Below are positions 9,901 to 17,840 of a DNA stretch of 64,000 nt, one piece after another (positions within the stretch are counted from its first letter, which is position 1; each line of letters begins with the position of its first letter). The translations under genes and the position numbers were made by a program. Source of the DNA: Jeongeupia wiesaeckerbachi (GTDB lineage: Bacteria > Pseudomonadota > Gammaproteobacteria > Burkholderiales > Chitinibacteraceae); the NCBI RefSeq assembly GCF_050916355.1, contig NZ_CP136946.1:1240001-1304000 (forward strand). Direction: 5' to 3'. Below the pieces are notes generated by a model. The model made no database searches and was not told the DNA's origin. It worked only from the letters and a program-made list of their open reading frames with translations.

Positions 9901-10696
9901 CAGCGCCTACTACTACCAGTACATGGCCGGGCGATTTCCGTTTGCCGACCTGTCATCGCGGCAGGAGGCCGATCCGGAGCGCGTCGGCGACCTGTTCCGC
10001 TTGTTCGACGACAATCAGGCGATCATCAACGCCAGCCTGCAGGGCAGCGACGCACCGTCGGCGCCGGCGGCGCGGGTCTTCATGCAGCGGCTGCAAGCGG
10101 CCAAGGGCTGGCTGCAACCGCTGCTGGCCAAGGAACCCGGCAGCGGCATGACCGGGCTCGAGCTCGACATCAACTGGCGGACCGATCGCGGCCAGGAGGC
10201 CGGGGCCGATCAGGTGATCGCGTGGACCATGGCCGCCGGCACGCAAAGGCTGCGCTATCCGTCCGCCGACAAATCGCTGCTGCGCTGGCGTACCGGGCAG
10301 GCCGTGTCGCTGTCGCTGCGCTGGGCCAAGGACGCGCCAGAATCGCCGCAGGGCGACGCGCACCAGTCGGGGCTGGCCGTCGCCGATCGCGTCGCGCAAT
10401 GGGATTACACCGGGACCTGGTCGCTGCTGCGCCTGCTGCGCGCCCATGCGACCTCTGGCCTGAACGGCGGTGATGACGACCTGTCGGTACCGCTGCTGCT
10501 GACGGTGCCGGTGGTCTCGGAGCAGGGCAAGATCAGTCGGGCACGGATGTTCGCCCGCGTTGCGCTGCAGACGCCGGGTGGCAAGACGCCGCTGCGGCTG
10601 TCGCCGCTGCCGGTCAGCGTGCCGCCGTCCCCGTTCCGTGCAATCACCTTGTCGCAAGCCGGCGAGCCGAAAACGCCGCAGCTGGCCCTTCAATAA
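6962..10696 (+). CDS. tssM: T6SS inner-membrane protein TssM (IcmF) with degenerate NTPase region
   Basis: TssM (IcmF/VasK) spans the inner membrane and periplasm and forms the trans-envelope channel with TssL and TssJ. The protein has 1244 residues, in the family range. One hydrophobic helix occupies about residues 3-23 and another about 338-357 (KVAMIVLALVWLGGMIWSW). The long periplasmic part ends in a beta-rich C-terminal domain. In most TssM proteins a Walker A sequence follows the N-terminal helices. Here the matching strand reads VLLVGAEAELCAEWG, with no GKS/GKT, so nucleotide binding is probably lost. Only one N-terminal helix is seen instead of the usual two, which could change topology. 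The start is ATG 6962, overlapping tssL. Confidence 0.94.
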   Translation: MMLGWILLLVVVVLLLTVVWWLWRHRDIGGFRSVLRQIETEMGWRDRYQLPRVLLVGAEAELCAEWGLRPGGERHWYGRWWYSGDGLVLAAPEGMLEASDGPVPILGVWHRLAGALLRARAGRPLDAVIWAVPLETLLSTEAATRAASSAEQRLSDLQQRLGLSLPVYLVVTGIERLPGVLELADKLPDAARQVMLGWSSPFALGTAWDGDWTEMALERIRETLTAVITEAGALSGSVDAALFLLPGQLESMRDGLRVLCEPVFRGNAGGEAGVFRGVYLTGTIRQGAVDEFEPDSDAHVQVTSLFAARLLRQRVLAEQGLARPLPRALALRQRGHRIAKVAMIVLALVWLGGMIWSWQGARGSLRAVTGYEARIAAASTAKAYAGDADLARQRIAAWWQVSAAVPRWHFQSVWLPTSLLSGLDNEIDAAVNRTADRYLIAPLQAGLQRQVQGLAVPAALNDAGGVSPEGWAEYQQAKRLVQQAARVDRESTLFAELRGSAPLENAAALADMLYQWKPAAKPLPSPQLSQILDGGASLPSVPLGKAKTDAGRLFSAQITAWLNRLYADDTFGQAAAGAQLQLQRLAAGQALPLAELTQLNERIALLKRLISTSDVAWRPGGRQEPVPGYSALMSEAQRVGLIDAGGVAALAQYADASRTAFTARWLSTTPGNNELLQQTAKALQLSPDASQTGDVLTALLAQDFAVSQRGLAIATVSGPAVALGYFSSYQGFLAQSDKTPLRYKAGVLASTRQLAAQAMWDATGTDGSNGFSLRTGAQQATDLSTAFDALGRHDLATGWVAKVDRIALAELRGANARVDDLALYQPLQGTFAWWDGSKNASLKAWRVSSQQDLQQYLDGQLDALAGISNGVAPAVGWLDPHADQLAMADAQLVARWRNLALQLQQYKEKSSTSAPALLNQLIGKDLNEMDIGNCATVLANAGIPRGDNVLTDRVRMLIRVAGDRCGGLRAQAAASAWEKLSAYYYQYMAGRFPFADLSSRQEADPERVGDLFRLFDDNQAIINASLQGSDAPSAPAARVFMQRLQAAKGWLQPLLAKEPGSGMTGLELDINWRTDRGQEAGADQVIAWTMAAGTQRLRYPSADKSLLRWRTGQAVSLSLRWAKDAPESPQGDAHQSGLAVADRVAQWDYTGTWSLLRLLRAHATSGLNGGDDDLSVPLLLTVPVVSEQGKISRARMFARVALQTPGGKTPLRLSPLPVSVPPSPFRAITLSQAGEPKTPQLALQ

Positions 10697-10706
10697 AGCA
10701 ACGACG

Positions 10707-11786
10707 ATGCCGACCCTTCCCGATTTCGACGCCCTGATCGCAACGCTGCTGCAACCGGTCAGCCCGGCGCAGCCGTGTGGCGTGCCCATGCGGCACGAAC
10801 CCGAATACGACCAGATCCAGGAAGCGCGCCGCCAGGACGATCCCGACCTGCCGGTCGGCATCTGGCAGACCAATGTCAAAACCGCCGACTGGCGCGCGGT
10901 GGAGCAGCTGTCGAGCGAGGTCTTGCAGCAACGCGGCAAGGACTTGATGGTTGCGGCCTGGCTCGGTGAAGCCTGGGTGCAGCGTTACGGACTGAGTGGC
11001 TGGATCAAGGGCATCGAGCTGCTGGCAACGCTGTGCGACCGCTACTGGGCCGAGCTGCACCCGCAAGCGGTCGATGGTGACGAGTCGTGGCGTACCGCGC
11101 CGCTGGACACGATGCTGCGCACCTTTGCCGATGCCTTGCGCTTCAGGGTGCCGGTGCTCGACCAGGCGGCCGACGTGACGCTCGCCATCTACCAGGGCTG
11201 GCAGCGGCAAAGCGTTTGCGGCACCGAGCGGCGCGCCGAGCAGGAAGCCGCGCAACTGGCCAGCAAGGCGCTGGAGCGCTATCAGAATGTCGTACGGGCC
11301 GAATCGCCGGCACGGCTGCAGGAGCTGTCGCAGGCCCTGCTCGGCAGCAAGGCGACGCTGGGCGCGTTCGAAGCACTGTGCAACCGGCAGATGCAGGACC
11401 ACGCGCCGTCGTTTGGCGGTGTACAGCGCGTGCTGGACGAGCTGCTGTTGCTGCTCAACGGCCTCGACAAGGTACTGCCGTGGATAGGTGTCAACAAGGA
11501 CAGGGACATGACCGAACCAACGATCGCCTCGGCTGAGTCGGCCACTGCCACCGCGACACCCTTGCCGTCGTCGTCGGGAGTCGTCAACGGTAGGGAGGAT
11601 GCCTATCGCCAGCTTCAGGCGATCGCCACGTATCTGTCCCAGGTCGAACCGCACAGCCCGGTGCCGTACCTGATCAACCGCGCGGTCGAATGGGGCCGGC
11701 GCCCGCTGCCCGAGTTGTTGTCCGAGCTGATCGAAAGCGATTCGGAAGCGCGGCGCGTCTGGTCGCTGATTGGCGTGTTGCCATGA
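10707..11786 (+). CDS. tssA: T6SS sheath-assembly protein TssA
   Basis: TssA proteins (ImpA/VasJ) prime or cap the growing sheath. The product from ATG 10707 has 359 residues. An ImpA N-terminal domain fills about residues 1-200, with GIWQTNVKTADWRAVEQLSS and YWAELHPQ as typical elements. A low-complexity Ser/Ala/Thr linker follows near 275-290. A short C-terminal domain contains AYRQLQAIATYLSQVEPHSP and PVPYLINRAVEWGRRPLPEL, the pattern at the end of short TssA forms. A longer in-frame extension to 10560 lies inside tssM and is rejected. The gene begins 10 bases after the tssM stop with a poor ribosome site, consistent with coupled translation at the end of the operon. Confidence 0.93.
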   Translation: MPTLPDFDALIATLLQPVSPAQPCGVPMRHEPEYDQIQEARRQDDPDLPVGIWQTNVKTADWRAVEQLSSEVLQQRGKDLMVAAWLGEAWVQRYGLSGWIKGIELLATLCDRYWAELHPQAVDGDESWRTAPLDTMLRTFADALRFRVPVLDQAADVTLAIYQGWQRQSVCGTERRAEQEAAQLASKALERYQNVVRAESPARLQELSQALLGSKATLGAFEALCNRQMQDHAPSFGGVQRVLDELLLLLNGLDKVLPWIGVNKDRDMTEPTIASAESATATATPLPSSSGVVNGREDAYRQLQAIATYLSQVEPHSPVPYLINRAVEWGRRPLPELLSELIESDSEARRVWSLIGVLP

Positions 11787-12035
11787 CTTTTGTTCTGGCG
11801 CCAATTTGCTTTGCTCAGCGGCCGTGAGTATTTCTTAGCCGGTTTGCACATGTGTTGTTCTACGCCTACGTGTGTGATGATCTCTCTGTTTTCTTACTAA
11901 TTTTCGGCGTTCTAAGTGGTTTTTGTCGTTTTTATATGCGAATAACCATATTTGTTTTTAAGGTTGTGGTAACTATTTGTATTGATAGGCATGCTTTCAG
12001 GCCGATCAAAGACGTTTGCGAATGAGATTAAGAAC
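11787..12035. other. AT-rich intergenic region after tssA
   Basis: About 250 bases between tssA and the next lipoprotein gene are strikingly AT-rich for this genome, especially 11880-12000, with several T runs. No clear terminator hairpin or consensus promoter could be assigned. A leftward open frame of about 75 codons (11912-12142) has no ribosome site and antiparallels the next gene, so it is not called. Confidence 0.5.
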
Positions 12036-12833
12036 ATGAAATACCGGACTCTTGTATGCGTTGTTTTGGTGTTGTCTTTACTCGGATGTGCAACCCGAAC
12101 GAAAACGGCCAAGGTAAAGCAAGAGCCGGTGCCCGCATTCAACGAATTGGTCGTTAGCTATACCCCGACTGTTTATGGCGGGGGGACGGTGAAAACGGGC
12201 AAGGGAACTGGTTTAGGTGGCTTGGGTGGTTTGCTTGGGCCACTAGGGGCCGTTGCCGGTCTGCTGATCGACGCGGCAGCTGAGGGCGGCGTGACCGGGC
12301 AGAATTTGCCTCGCACCGAAAAACTCGACAAGTACATCAAGGCTAACGTGGCTGAGTGGGACGTTAACCGCCTGCAGGCCGAGTCGGTGGCCGCGCAGAT
12401 ACGTCAGCGTACGGCGCTGAAGGTTCGCGTCGAAGCGGCATCCGCCATTGCCATTGCCAAACAAGCTCAGCCGGACAATCAGGCTCATTTGGCGTTGGGG
12501 GCAGTCAGCGGATACGGTGCCAAGGGCTTAACCGATTCGTTCAAGGCGGTGTTTGTTACCGAATACGCACTGTGGGTTGGTGCCGCCAACCAGCAGGTAT
12601 TCCGCGACAAACTGGCGATCGCAGCGCCACAGGGCGAAGAAACCTATATGACCTGGGATGGATTGATGGCCGATGCAGCCAAAGTGCCGGCGATCGCTAC
12701 CAAGTATCTAACCCAGCAAGGTGATCAGGTCGCCAGTCGTCTAGCTGTGGTTTGGGACGATAACGTGCGAGCGGCACAGGTTCAGTCTGTAGCGACGGTG
12801 AATGTTGAAGCGGCCCCTGTCGCAACCCCTTAA
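12036..12833 (+). CDS. Unrecognised lipoprotein downstream of the T6SS operon
   Basis: I do not recognise the family. The product from ATG 12036 is 265 residues, with a lipoprotein signal peptide (MKYRTLVCVVLVLSLLGC, lipobox Cys at 18). A Gly-rich hydrophobic stretch follows near residues 60-80 (GLGGLGGLLGPLGAVAGLL), resembling the glycine-zipper segments of envelope proteins. The rest is Ala-rich and mostly helical. An upstream in-frame start at 11982 would place the signal peptide internally and is rejected. Its position just after tssA on the same strand makes a T6SS accessory role possible, but a 249-base AT-rich gap with its own promoter space argues for separate transcription. It ends at a good terminator. 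Confidence 0.75.
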   Translation: MKYRTLVCVVLVLSLLGCATRTKTAKVKQEPVPAFNELVVSYTPTVYGGGTVKTGKGTGLGGLGGLLGPLGAVAGLLIDAAAEGGVTGQNLPRTEKLDKYIKANVAEWDVNRLQAESVAAQIRQRTALKVRVEAASAIAIAKQAQPDNQAHLALGAVSGYGAKGLTDSFKAVFVTEYALWVGAANQQVFRDKLAIAAPQGEETYMTWDGLMADAAKVPAIATKYLTQQGDQVASRLAVVWDDNVRAAQVQSVATVNVEAAPVATP

Positions 12834-12866
12834 GCGATGAATTGAACACCTACCTGAATGAGCAGA

Positions 12867-12887
12867 GCCCCGCATTGCGGGGCTTTT
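12867..12887 (+). terminator. Intrinsic terminator after the lipoprotein gene
   Basis: Perfect 7-bp stem GCCCCGC/GCGGGGC with a 3-base loop, followed by TTTT. It lies 33 bases after the stop of the rightward lipoprotein gene. The converging PfkB kinase gene stops at 12954, so the element may also limit read-through from the other side. Confidence 0.85.
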
Positions 12888-12953
12888 GCATTGCTGCCTG
12901 CCAAACAAGGCATGCAGGCGGTGATTGGGTGGGGCGTTCCCGGTTCGTCGATT

Positions 12954-13877
12954 TCAACTCCGGTTGGCCAGCGCATCGACTTCGTCCCACGTCGCGGCAT
13001 AGGCGCCGGCGTGGCTGGCGGCCAGCGCGGCGGCGGCGGCGGCGTGGCGCAGGTGGGTGGCGACCGGCGCATCCGGCGCGTGCAGTACGCTGGCCATCCA
13101 GCCGCCCATGCTGGCGTCGCCGCAACCGACGGTGTCGACGACGTCGACCTTGAATACCGGCTGGTCGATGACCGCGTCGCCGTGCAGCCAGTGCATACCG
13201 CTGGCGCCACGGGTCAGCAGGATTTCGGCTTGCGGTGCCAGTGCGCGCAGGCTGGCCAGCGCACGCAGGCTCGCGACTTCGGGATCGGCAGCGGGGTCGG
13301 GGAACAACTGGCCGAGGTCTTCGTCGGAGACCTTGATGTAGTGCGCCAGCGCGGCGAGCGTGCGGAAGGTGTCAGCGTAATGCGGTGCATGCATCGGTTC
13401 GCGCCAGTTCGGGTCGAAGGCGATGCGCTTGCCGGCGGCGGCGGCCTGACGGGCGATGCCGACCAGCCGTTCGGCCAGCGGCTGGCGCGCCAGGCTGATG
13501 CAGCCGAACTGGACGATCTCGGCAGCATCGAGCCAGCCTTCGGGTAGCCGCGCCGGGTCAAAGGCGAGATCCGATTCGCCGACGAAGAAATACTGCGGCG
13601 GTCGCGTCGACGGCACCATCGCCAGCAGCGGCGCGGCGTCGGTGCGCTGGATGAAGCGCGGGTCGAGCCCGGCCGCGGCGGACAAGCGGGCCAGCTCGTC
13701 GCCGAACACGTCGGTGCTCAGCGCGCCGCCGTAGCCGGTGGCAATGCCGAGCCGGCTGGCGACGCGGGCGACGTTCCAGCAGGCGCCGCCGGGCTGGGCC
13801 AGCCAGCGGTCATCGTCCTGGCGGATGAAGTCGGTGAGGGCTTCGCCAAAGACGACGAAGCGTGGCAGGGCTGGCAT
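12954..13877 (-). CDS. PfkB-family carbohydrate kinase (probable fructokinase)
   Basis: This is a ribokinase/PfkB-fold sugar kinase, which phosphorylates a sugar with ATP in the cytoplasm. The product from ATG 13877 has 307 residues. It shows the N-terminal substrate motif VFGEALTDFI, then GGACWNVARVASRLG, and the C-terminal signature DTVGCGDASMGGW, where the Asp is the catalytic base. The usual signature reads DTxGAGD; here the Ala is Cys. The sequence LAMVPSTRPPQYFFVGESD and overall length resemble bacterial fructokinases, but substrate cannot be settled from sequence. A much longer in-frame extension upstream, to 14270, runs through the divergent OmpA-like gene and is rejected. The gene is monocistronic, divergent from the OmpA-like lipoprotein gene. 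Confidence 0.88.
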   Translation of the reverse strand: MPALPRFVVFGEALTDFIRQDDDRWLAQPGGACWNVARVASRLGIATGYGGALSTDVFGDELARLSAAAGLDPRFIQRTDAAPLLAMVPSTRPPQYFFVGESDLAFDPARLPEGWLDAAEIVQFGCISLARQPLAERLVGIARQAAAAGKRIAFDPNWREPMHAPHYADTFRTLAALAHYIKVSDEDLGQLFPDPAADPEVASLRALASLRALAPQAEILLTRGASGMHWLHGDAVIDQPVFKVDVVDTVGCGDASMGGWMASVLHAPDAPVATHLRHAAAAAALAASHAGAYAATWDEVDALANRS

Positions 13878-14049
13878 GGCGGGCTCCCGGGCGGCGAAGC
13901 CTTGATGCTGCCAGAGCGGCGTGCACGCCGGTAGTGGGGACGCGCTTGACGACCCGGCGTCAAGGGCCGGCGATGTGATCATTGCCGCAGCCGTTTGGGC
14001 CGTTGATTTGCAATAATGACAGCCTAATTCGAATGTTGGAGAAAGCCAG

Positions 14050-14724
14050 ATGCGTAAGTCCCTGATCATCGCCCCGCTGATGGGTGCCCTGTTGCTGTCC
14101 GCTTGCGCAACCAACGACCTCGGTGAGAAGCGCGATCTGAACAATACCGAGCTGGGCGCGATCATCGGCACGCTGGGTGGCGCGGCGATCGGTGCGGCGG
14201 TCAACCACAACAATCGCGGCAAGGGCGCGCTGATCGGCGCAGTGGGCGGCGGTCTGGCCGGTGGCGGCATCGGTTACTACATGGATACCCAGGCCAAGGA
14301 TCTGCAAAAGCAGCTGGCGCCGGAAATCCAGAAGGGCGAGATCACCGTGCAGAAGCAGGCCGACAACACGCTGCTGGTCAGCATGACGTCGAACACCGGC
14401 TTCGACAGCAGCTCGGCCGTGATCAAGCCGGGCTACACGCCGACGCTCGACAAGATCGCCAAGGTCGTCAACCAGTACGGCAAGACGTCGATCACCGTCG
14501 TCGGCCACACCGACAGCAGCGGCAAGGCCGACAAGAACATGGTGCTGTCGCAGCAGCGCGCCCAGGCCGTGACCGATTACTTCATCGGTCGCAACGTCAA
14601 CCCGGTCCGTCTGCAGGCCGTCGGCAAGGGCATTACCGAGCCGCGCGCCGACAACGCCACGCCGGCCGGCCGTGCGCTCAACCGTCGCGTCGAGCTGTGG
14701 ATCGTCCCGGTTCGCGCCGACTGA
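14050..14724 (+). CDS. OmpA-family lipoprotein (YiaD-like)
   Basis: This is an outer-membrane lipoprotein with a peptidoglycan-binding OmpA domain. The 224-residue product has a lipobox signal peptide (MRKSLIIAPLMGALLLSAC, Cys 19). A glycine-zipper segment follows at about residues 37-75 (GTLGGAAIGAAVNHNN, then GALIGAVGGGLAGGGIGYY). The OmpA domain occupies about 110-220, with TVVGHTDSSGKADKN and LSQQRAQAVTDYF. ALNRRVELWIVP gives the conserved Asn-Arg-Arg-Val-Glu end. This order matches YiaD and related envelope-stress lipoproteins. The ATG at 14050 follows GTTGGAGAAAGCC, a good ribosome site. A strong terminator follows. Confidence 0.93.
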   Translation: MRKSLIIAPLMGALLLSACATNDLGEKRDLNNTELGAIIGTLGGAAIGAAVNHNNRGKGALIGAVGGGLAGGGIGYYMDTQAKDLQKQLAPEIQKGEITVQKQADNTLLVSMTSNTGFDSSSAVIKPGYTPTLDKIAKVVNQYGKTSITVVGHTDSSGKADKNMVLSQQRAQAVTDYFIGRNVNPVRLQAVGKGITEPRADNATPAGRALNRRVELWIVPVRAD

Positions 14725-14744
14725 TCGCTGCACCGACCCGGTTC

Positions 14745-14768
14745 AAAAGCGCGGCGTGCCGCGCTTTT
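14745..14768 (+). terminator. Intrinsic terminator after the OmpA-like gene
   Basis: Stem AAAAGCGCGGC/GCCGCGCTTTT with a 2-base apparent loop and a T6 run (14765-14770), 20 bases after the stop codon. The A/T flanks could also make it work leftward. Confidence 0.9.
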
Positions 14769-14855
14769 TTCATGCCGGGGCAGCGGGCGCACTGGCTGTC
14801 ATACCCCGTCAACACAGGTATGATTGAATGTTTCGCCCTATTGGAGAACGCCACC

Positions 14856-15128
14856 ATGAGCCGCATGGTCCACTGTGTGAAACTCGGCCGCGAAGCCGAG
14901 GGACTCGACTTTCCGCCGCTGCCCGGTGAAATGGGCAAGAAGCTGTACGACAGCGTCTCGAAGGAAGCCTGGGCGGCGTGGGTGAAGCACCAGACGATGC
15001 TGATCAACGAGAACCGTCTCAATCTCGCCGATCCGAAAGCGCGTCAGTACCTGCAGCAGCAGCTGCAGAATTACTTCTTCGGCGCCGGTGCCGACGAAGT
15101 CGCCGGTTTCGTGCCGCCGAGCGCGTAA
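14856..15128 (+). CDS. yggX: Fe(2+)-trafficking / oxidative damage protection protein YggX
   Basis: YggX is a small cytoplasmic protein linked to iron trafficking and protection of Fe-S clusters from oxidants. The product from ATG 14856 has 90 residues and matches the family throughout: MSRMVHCVKLGREAEGLDFP, then LPGEMGKKLYDSVSKEAW and KHQTMLINENRLNLADPKA. The conserved Cys at residue 7 is present. GGAG at 14842-14845 supports the start at 14856 over in-frame extensions further upstream, which lack ribosome sites. It is a single gene between two terminators. Confidence 0.96.
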   Translation: MSRMVHCVKLGREAEGLDFPPLPGEMGKKLYDSVSKEAWAAWVKHQTMLINENRLNLADPKARQYLQQQLQNYFFGAGADEVAGFVPPSA

Positions 15129-15143
15129 TTCCGGGTTGTATCG

Positions 15144-15168
15144 CAGGCCGCCATGTCGCGGCCTGTTT
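15144..15168 (+). terminator. Probable terminator after yggX
   Basis: 8-bp stem CAGGCCGC/GCGGCCTG with a 6-base loop and a short T3 run, 15 bases after the yggX stop. The short T tract makes it weaker than its neighbours. Confidence 0.6.
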
Positions 15169-15212
15169 CCATTTTCAGGCCGCGCGAGCGGCGCGATGCG
15201 TGAAGTGAGCCC

Positions 15213-17291
15213 ATGATCTATAAGCCCGCCGACAATCAGTTGATGCTCAATCGCGAGCTCGGTCTTCTGGAGTTCAACCGCCGGGTCTTCGCCCAGGCCG
15301 AGGATACGAGCAATCCGCTGCTCGAACGGCTGAAGTTTCTCTGCATCGTGTCGAGCAACCTCGATGAGTTCTTCGAGGTCCGCGTCGCCTGGCTGAAGGA
15401 AAACATCCGCCAGTACCCGACGCGGCTGCTGCCCGAAGGGCTGACGCCGCAGCAGGCGTTCGATCTGCTGGCGCGCGAAGCGCACGACGTCGTCGAGCGT
15501 CAGTACCGGCTGCTCCGCGAAGTGATGCTGCCGGCGCTGGCCGATGAAGGCATCCACTTCCTGCGCCGCAGCCTGTGGAACGAAGCGCAGCGTGCCTGGG
15601 TCAAGGATTACTTCTTCCGCGAACTGATGCCGGTGCTGACGCCGATCGGGCTCGATCCGTCGCACCCGTTCCCGCGCATCCTCAACAAATCGCTGAACTT
15701 CATCATCGAACTCGAAGGCCGCGACGCCTTCGGCCGCAGCGCGTCGATGGCCATCGTCCAGGCGCCGCGCATCCTGCCGCGCTTCGTCAAGATGCCCAAG
15801 GAGGTCAGTGGCGTCGAACACGGCTTCGTCTTCCTGTCGTCGGTGCTGCATGCGCATGTCGACGAACTGTTCGTCGGCATGAACGCGCTCGGTTGCTACC
15901 AGTTCCGCGTGACCCGCGATTCGGACCTCAGCGTCGACGACGATGACATCAAGGACCTGCGCGCGGCGCTTGAGGGCGAGTTGAGCCAGCGGCCGTTTGG
16001 CGACGCGGTGCGGCTCGAAGTCGCCGACAACTGCCCGAAACACCTGCAGGACTTCCTGCGCCAGCAGTTCGGCCTGGCCGAGATCGACGTCTACCGCGTC
16101 GGCGGCCCGGTGAACCTGGTGCGGCTGATGCAAGTGCCCGACCAGGTCGACCGGCCGGACCTGAAGTTCGAACCGTTCATGCCCGGCGTGCCGCTGGAAT
16201 TGCGCAAACAGCCCGACATCTTCTCGGCGATTCGCCACGGCGATGTGCTGCTGCATCACCCGTTCCAGAGCTTCACGCCGGTGATCGACTTCCTGCAGCA
16301 GGCGGCCACCGATCCGAACGTCGTCGCGATCAAGATGACGATCTACCGGACCGGCAGCGAATCGGCGCTGATGGACGCGCTGGCCGAGGCGGCGACGCGC
16401 GGCAAGGAAGTCACCGTCGTGGTCGAGCTGATGGCGCGCTTCGACGAGGAAGCGAACATCAACTGGGCGGCCAAGCTCGAACGCGCCGGCGCCCACGTCG
16501 TCTATGGCGTCTACGGCTACAAGACCCACGCCAAGATGGTGCTCGTCGTCCGGCGCGAGGACGGCAAGCTGCGCCGCTACGCCCACGTCGGCACCGGCAA
16601 TTACCATCCGCGCACGTCCAAGCTGTATACCGACTTCGGCCTGATGACCGCCAACGAGGAGATCACCAGCGACGTCAACGACGTGTTCATGCAGCTGACC
16701 GGCCTCGGTCTCGCCGGCAACCATCTGCGCTTGTGGCAGGCGCCGTTCACGCTGCAGCCGAACATCATCAAGGCGCTCGATCGCGAGATCCTCAACGCCC
16801 GCGCCGGTCGCAAGGCGGTGGTGATCGCCAAGATGAATGCGCTGCTCGAGCCGACGGTGATCGAGAAACTGTACGAGGCCAGCCAGGCCGGCGTGACCAT
16901 CCACCTGATCGTGCGCGGCGTGTGCGCGCTGCGGCCGGGCATGCCGGGCCTGTCGGAGAACATCAAGGTGCGGTCGATCATCGGCCGCTTCCTCGAACAC
17001 CACCGGGTGTTCTACTTCTACAACGATGGCGCCGAGGACGTGTATCTGTCGAGCGCCGACTGGATGGGCCGCAACCTGTTCCGCCGGATCGAGATCGCCT
17101 TCCCGGTGCTCGCGCCCAAGGTCAAGCGCCGGGTGATCCGCGAAAGCCTGCGGCCGTATCTGGTCGACAATGCGCAGGCGTGGGAAATGCTGCCGGACGG
17201 TCGCTACCGCCGCAAGAGCGCGCGGGGCGGCAAGCGCCGCAATGCGCAGGCCAGCCTGCTGGCCGAACTCGGAGCCAAGCAGCGCACCTGA
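15213..17291 (+). CDS. ppk1: Polyphosphate kinase 1
   Basis: PPK1 reversibly polymerises the gamma-phosphate of ATP into inorganic polyphosphate. The protein has 692 residues, the usual length. The N-terminal domain contains RELGLLEFNRRVFAQAED and LCIVSSNLDEFFEVRV. The catalytic part includes the family pattern HHPFQSF and IKMTIYRTG near residues 350-385. The phospholipase-D-like HxK histidines are found in YGYKTHAKMVLVVRRE (autophosphorylated His, about residue 437) and later in FLEHHRVFYFYN. The tail is rich in Lys/Arg. Start ATG 15213 follows GTGAGCCC. sixA lies 78 bases downstream on the same strand and is probably co-transcribed. No Pho box was seen in the 84 bases upstream. Confidence 0.97.
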   Translation: MIYKPADNQLMLNRELGLLEFNRRVFAQAEDTSNPLLERLKFLCIVSSNLDEFFEVRVAWLKENIRQYPTRLLPEGLTPQQAFDLLAREAHDVVERQYRLLREVMLPALADEGIHFLRRSLWNEAQRAWVKDYFFRELMPVLTPIGLDPSHPFPRILNKSLNFIIELEGRDAFGRSASMAIVQAPRILPRFVKMPKEVSGVEHGFVFLSSVLHAHVDELFVGMNALGCYQFRVTRDSDLSVDDDDIKDLRAALEGELSQRPFGDAVRLEVADNCPKHLQDFLRQQFGLAEIDVYRVGGPVNLVRLMQVPDQVDRPDLKFEPFMPGVPLELRKQPDIFSAIRHGDVLLHHPFQSFTPVIDFLQQAATDPNVVAIKMTIYRTGSESALMDALAEAATRGKEVTVVVELMARFDEEANINWAAKLERAGAHVVYGVYGYKTHAKMVLVVRREDGKLRRYAHVGTGNYHPRTSKLYTDFGLMTANEEITSDVNDVFMQLTGLGLAGNHLRLWQAPFTLQPNIIKALDREILNARAGRKAVVIAKMNALLEPTVIEKLYEASQAGVTIHLIVRGVCALRPGMPGLSENIKVRSIIGRFLEHHRVFYFYNDGAEDVYLSSADWMGRNLFRRIEIAFPVLAPKVKRRVIRESLRPYLVDNAQAWEMLPDGRYRRKSARGGKRRNAQASLLAELGAKQRT

Positions 17292-17369
17292 CCGGGACAT
17301 CGAGGCAGGGGCGTTCATCGTGCGCCGGCTGAGCCGGCGCGGGATGCCCATCTGATTGAGGACGTTGAA

Positions 17370-17840
17370 ATGGAACAGCTGATCCTGTGGCGCCACGCCG
17401 ATGCCGAAGAAGGCGGCGACGATCTGGCGCGGGCGTTGACACCCAAGGGCCGCAAGCAGGCACAGAAGGTTGCCGCGTGGCTGAGTCGCTATCTGGCCGG
17501 CCAGCGCGTCCGGGTCATCGCCAGCCCGGCCAGACGCGCGCAGGAAACGGCGAAGACGCTCGGCGTCGACGTCGAAACCAGCACACTGCTCGACCCGGCC
17601 AACGGCCAGACGGCGCACTATCTCGAAGCGGCCGGCTGGCCACAGGGCGACGACGCGGTCGTCGTGCTGGTCGGCCATCAGCCGACGCTGGGCGCGGTCG
17701 CCGGCCTGCTGCTGACCGGCCGCGAGCAGGACATGGCGCTGAAAAAGGGCGGGCTGGTGTGGATCGAGCTGCGCCGTCGTGGCGGTGGTGGCGGCGATTA
17801 CGTGCTGCGCGCGGCAATGAGCCCCGAACTGCTGGGCTGA
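17370..17840 (+). CDS. sixA: Phosphohistidine phosphatase SixA
   Basis: SixA belongs to the histidine phosphatase superfamily and removes phosphate from phosphohistidine, for example on phosphotransfer proteins. The 156-residue product has the catalytic RHG-type start (LILWRHADAE, His 9), an ASPARRAQETA segment and the second catalytic His in LVGHQPTLG. An RxGGGGG turn before the final strand is an unusual Gly run but does not touch the active site. It follows ppk1 by 78 bases, with GAGGACGTTGAA before the ATG at 17370. The pairing with ppk1 recurs in related bacteria and suggests a link to phosphate metabolism, which is inference. Confidence 0.9.
   Translation: MEQLILWRHADAEEGGDDLARALTPKGRKQAQKVAAWLSRYLAGQRVRVIASPARRAQETAKTLGVDVETSTLLDPANGQTAHYLEAAGWPQGDDAVVVLVGHQPTLGAVAGLLLTGREQDMALKKGGLVWIELRRRGGGGGDYVLRAAMSPELLG

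Noticed and set aside
11912..12142. Leftward 76-codon frame across the AT-rich spacer
   Set aside because: It is antisense to the lipoprotein signal peptide, has no ribosome site and is built from AT-rich spacer sequence.
14838..17678. Leftward open frame of about 945 codons opposite yggX, ppk1 and sixA
   Set aside because: It spans three real genes and their terminators on the other strand, and its composition is that of a mirror of GC-rich codons.
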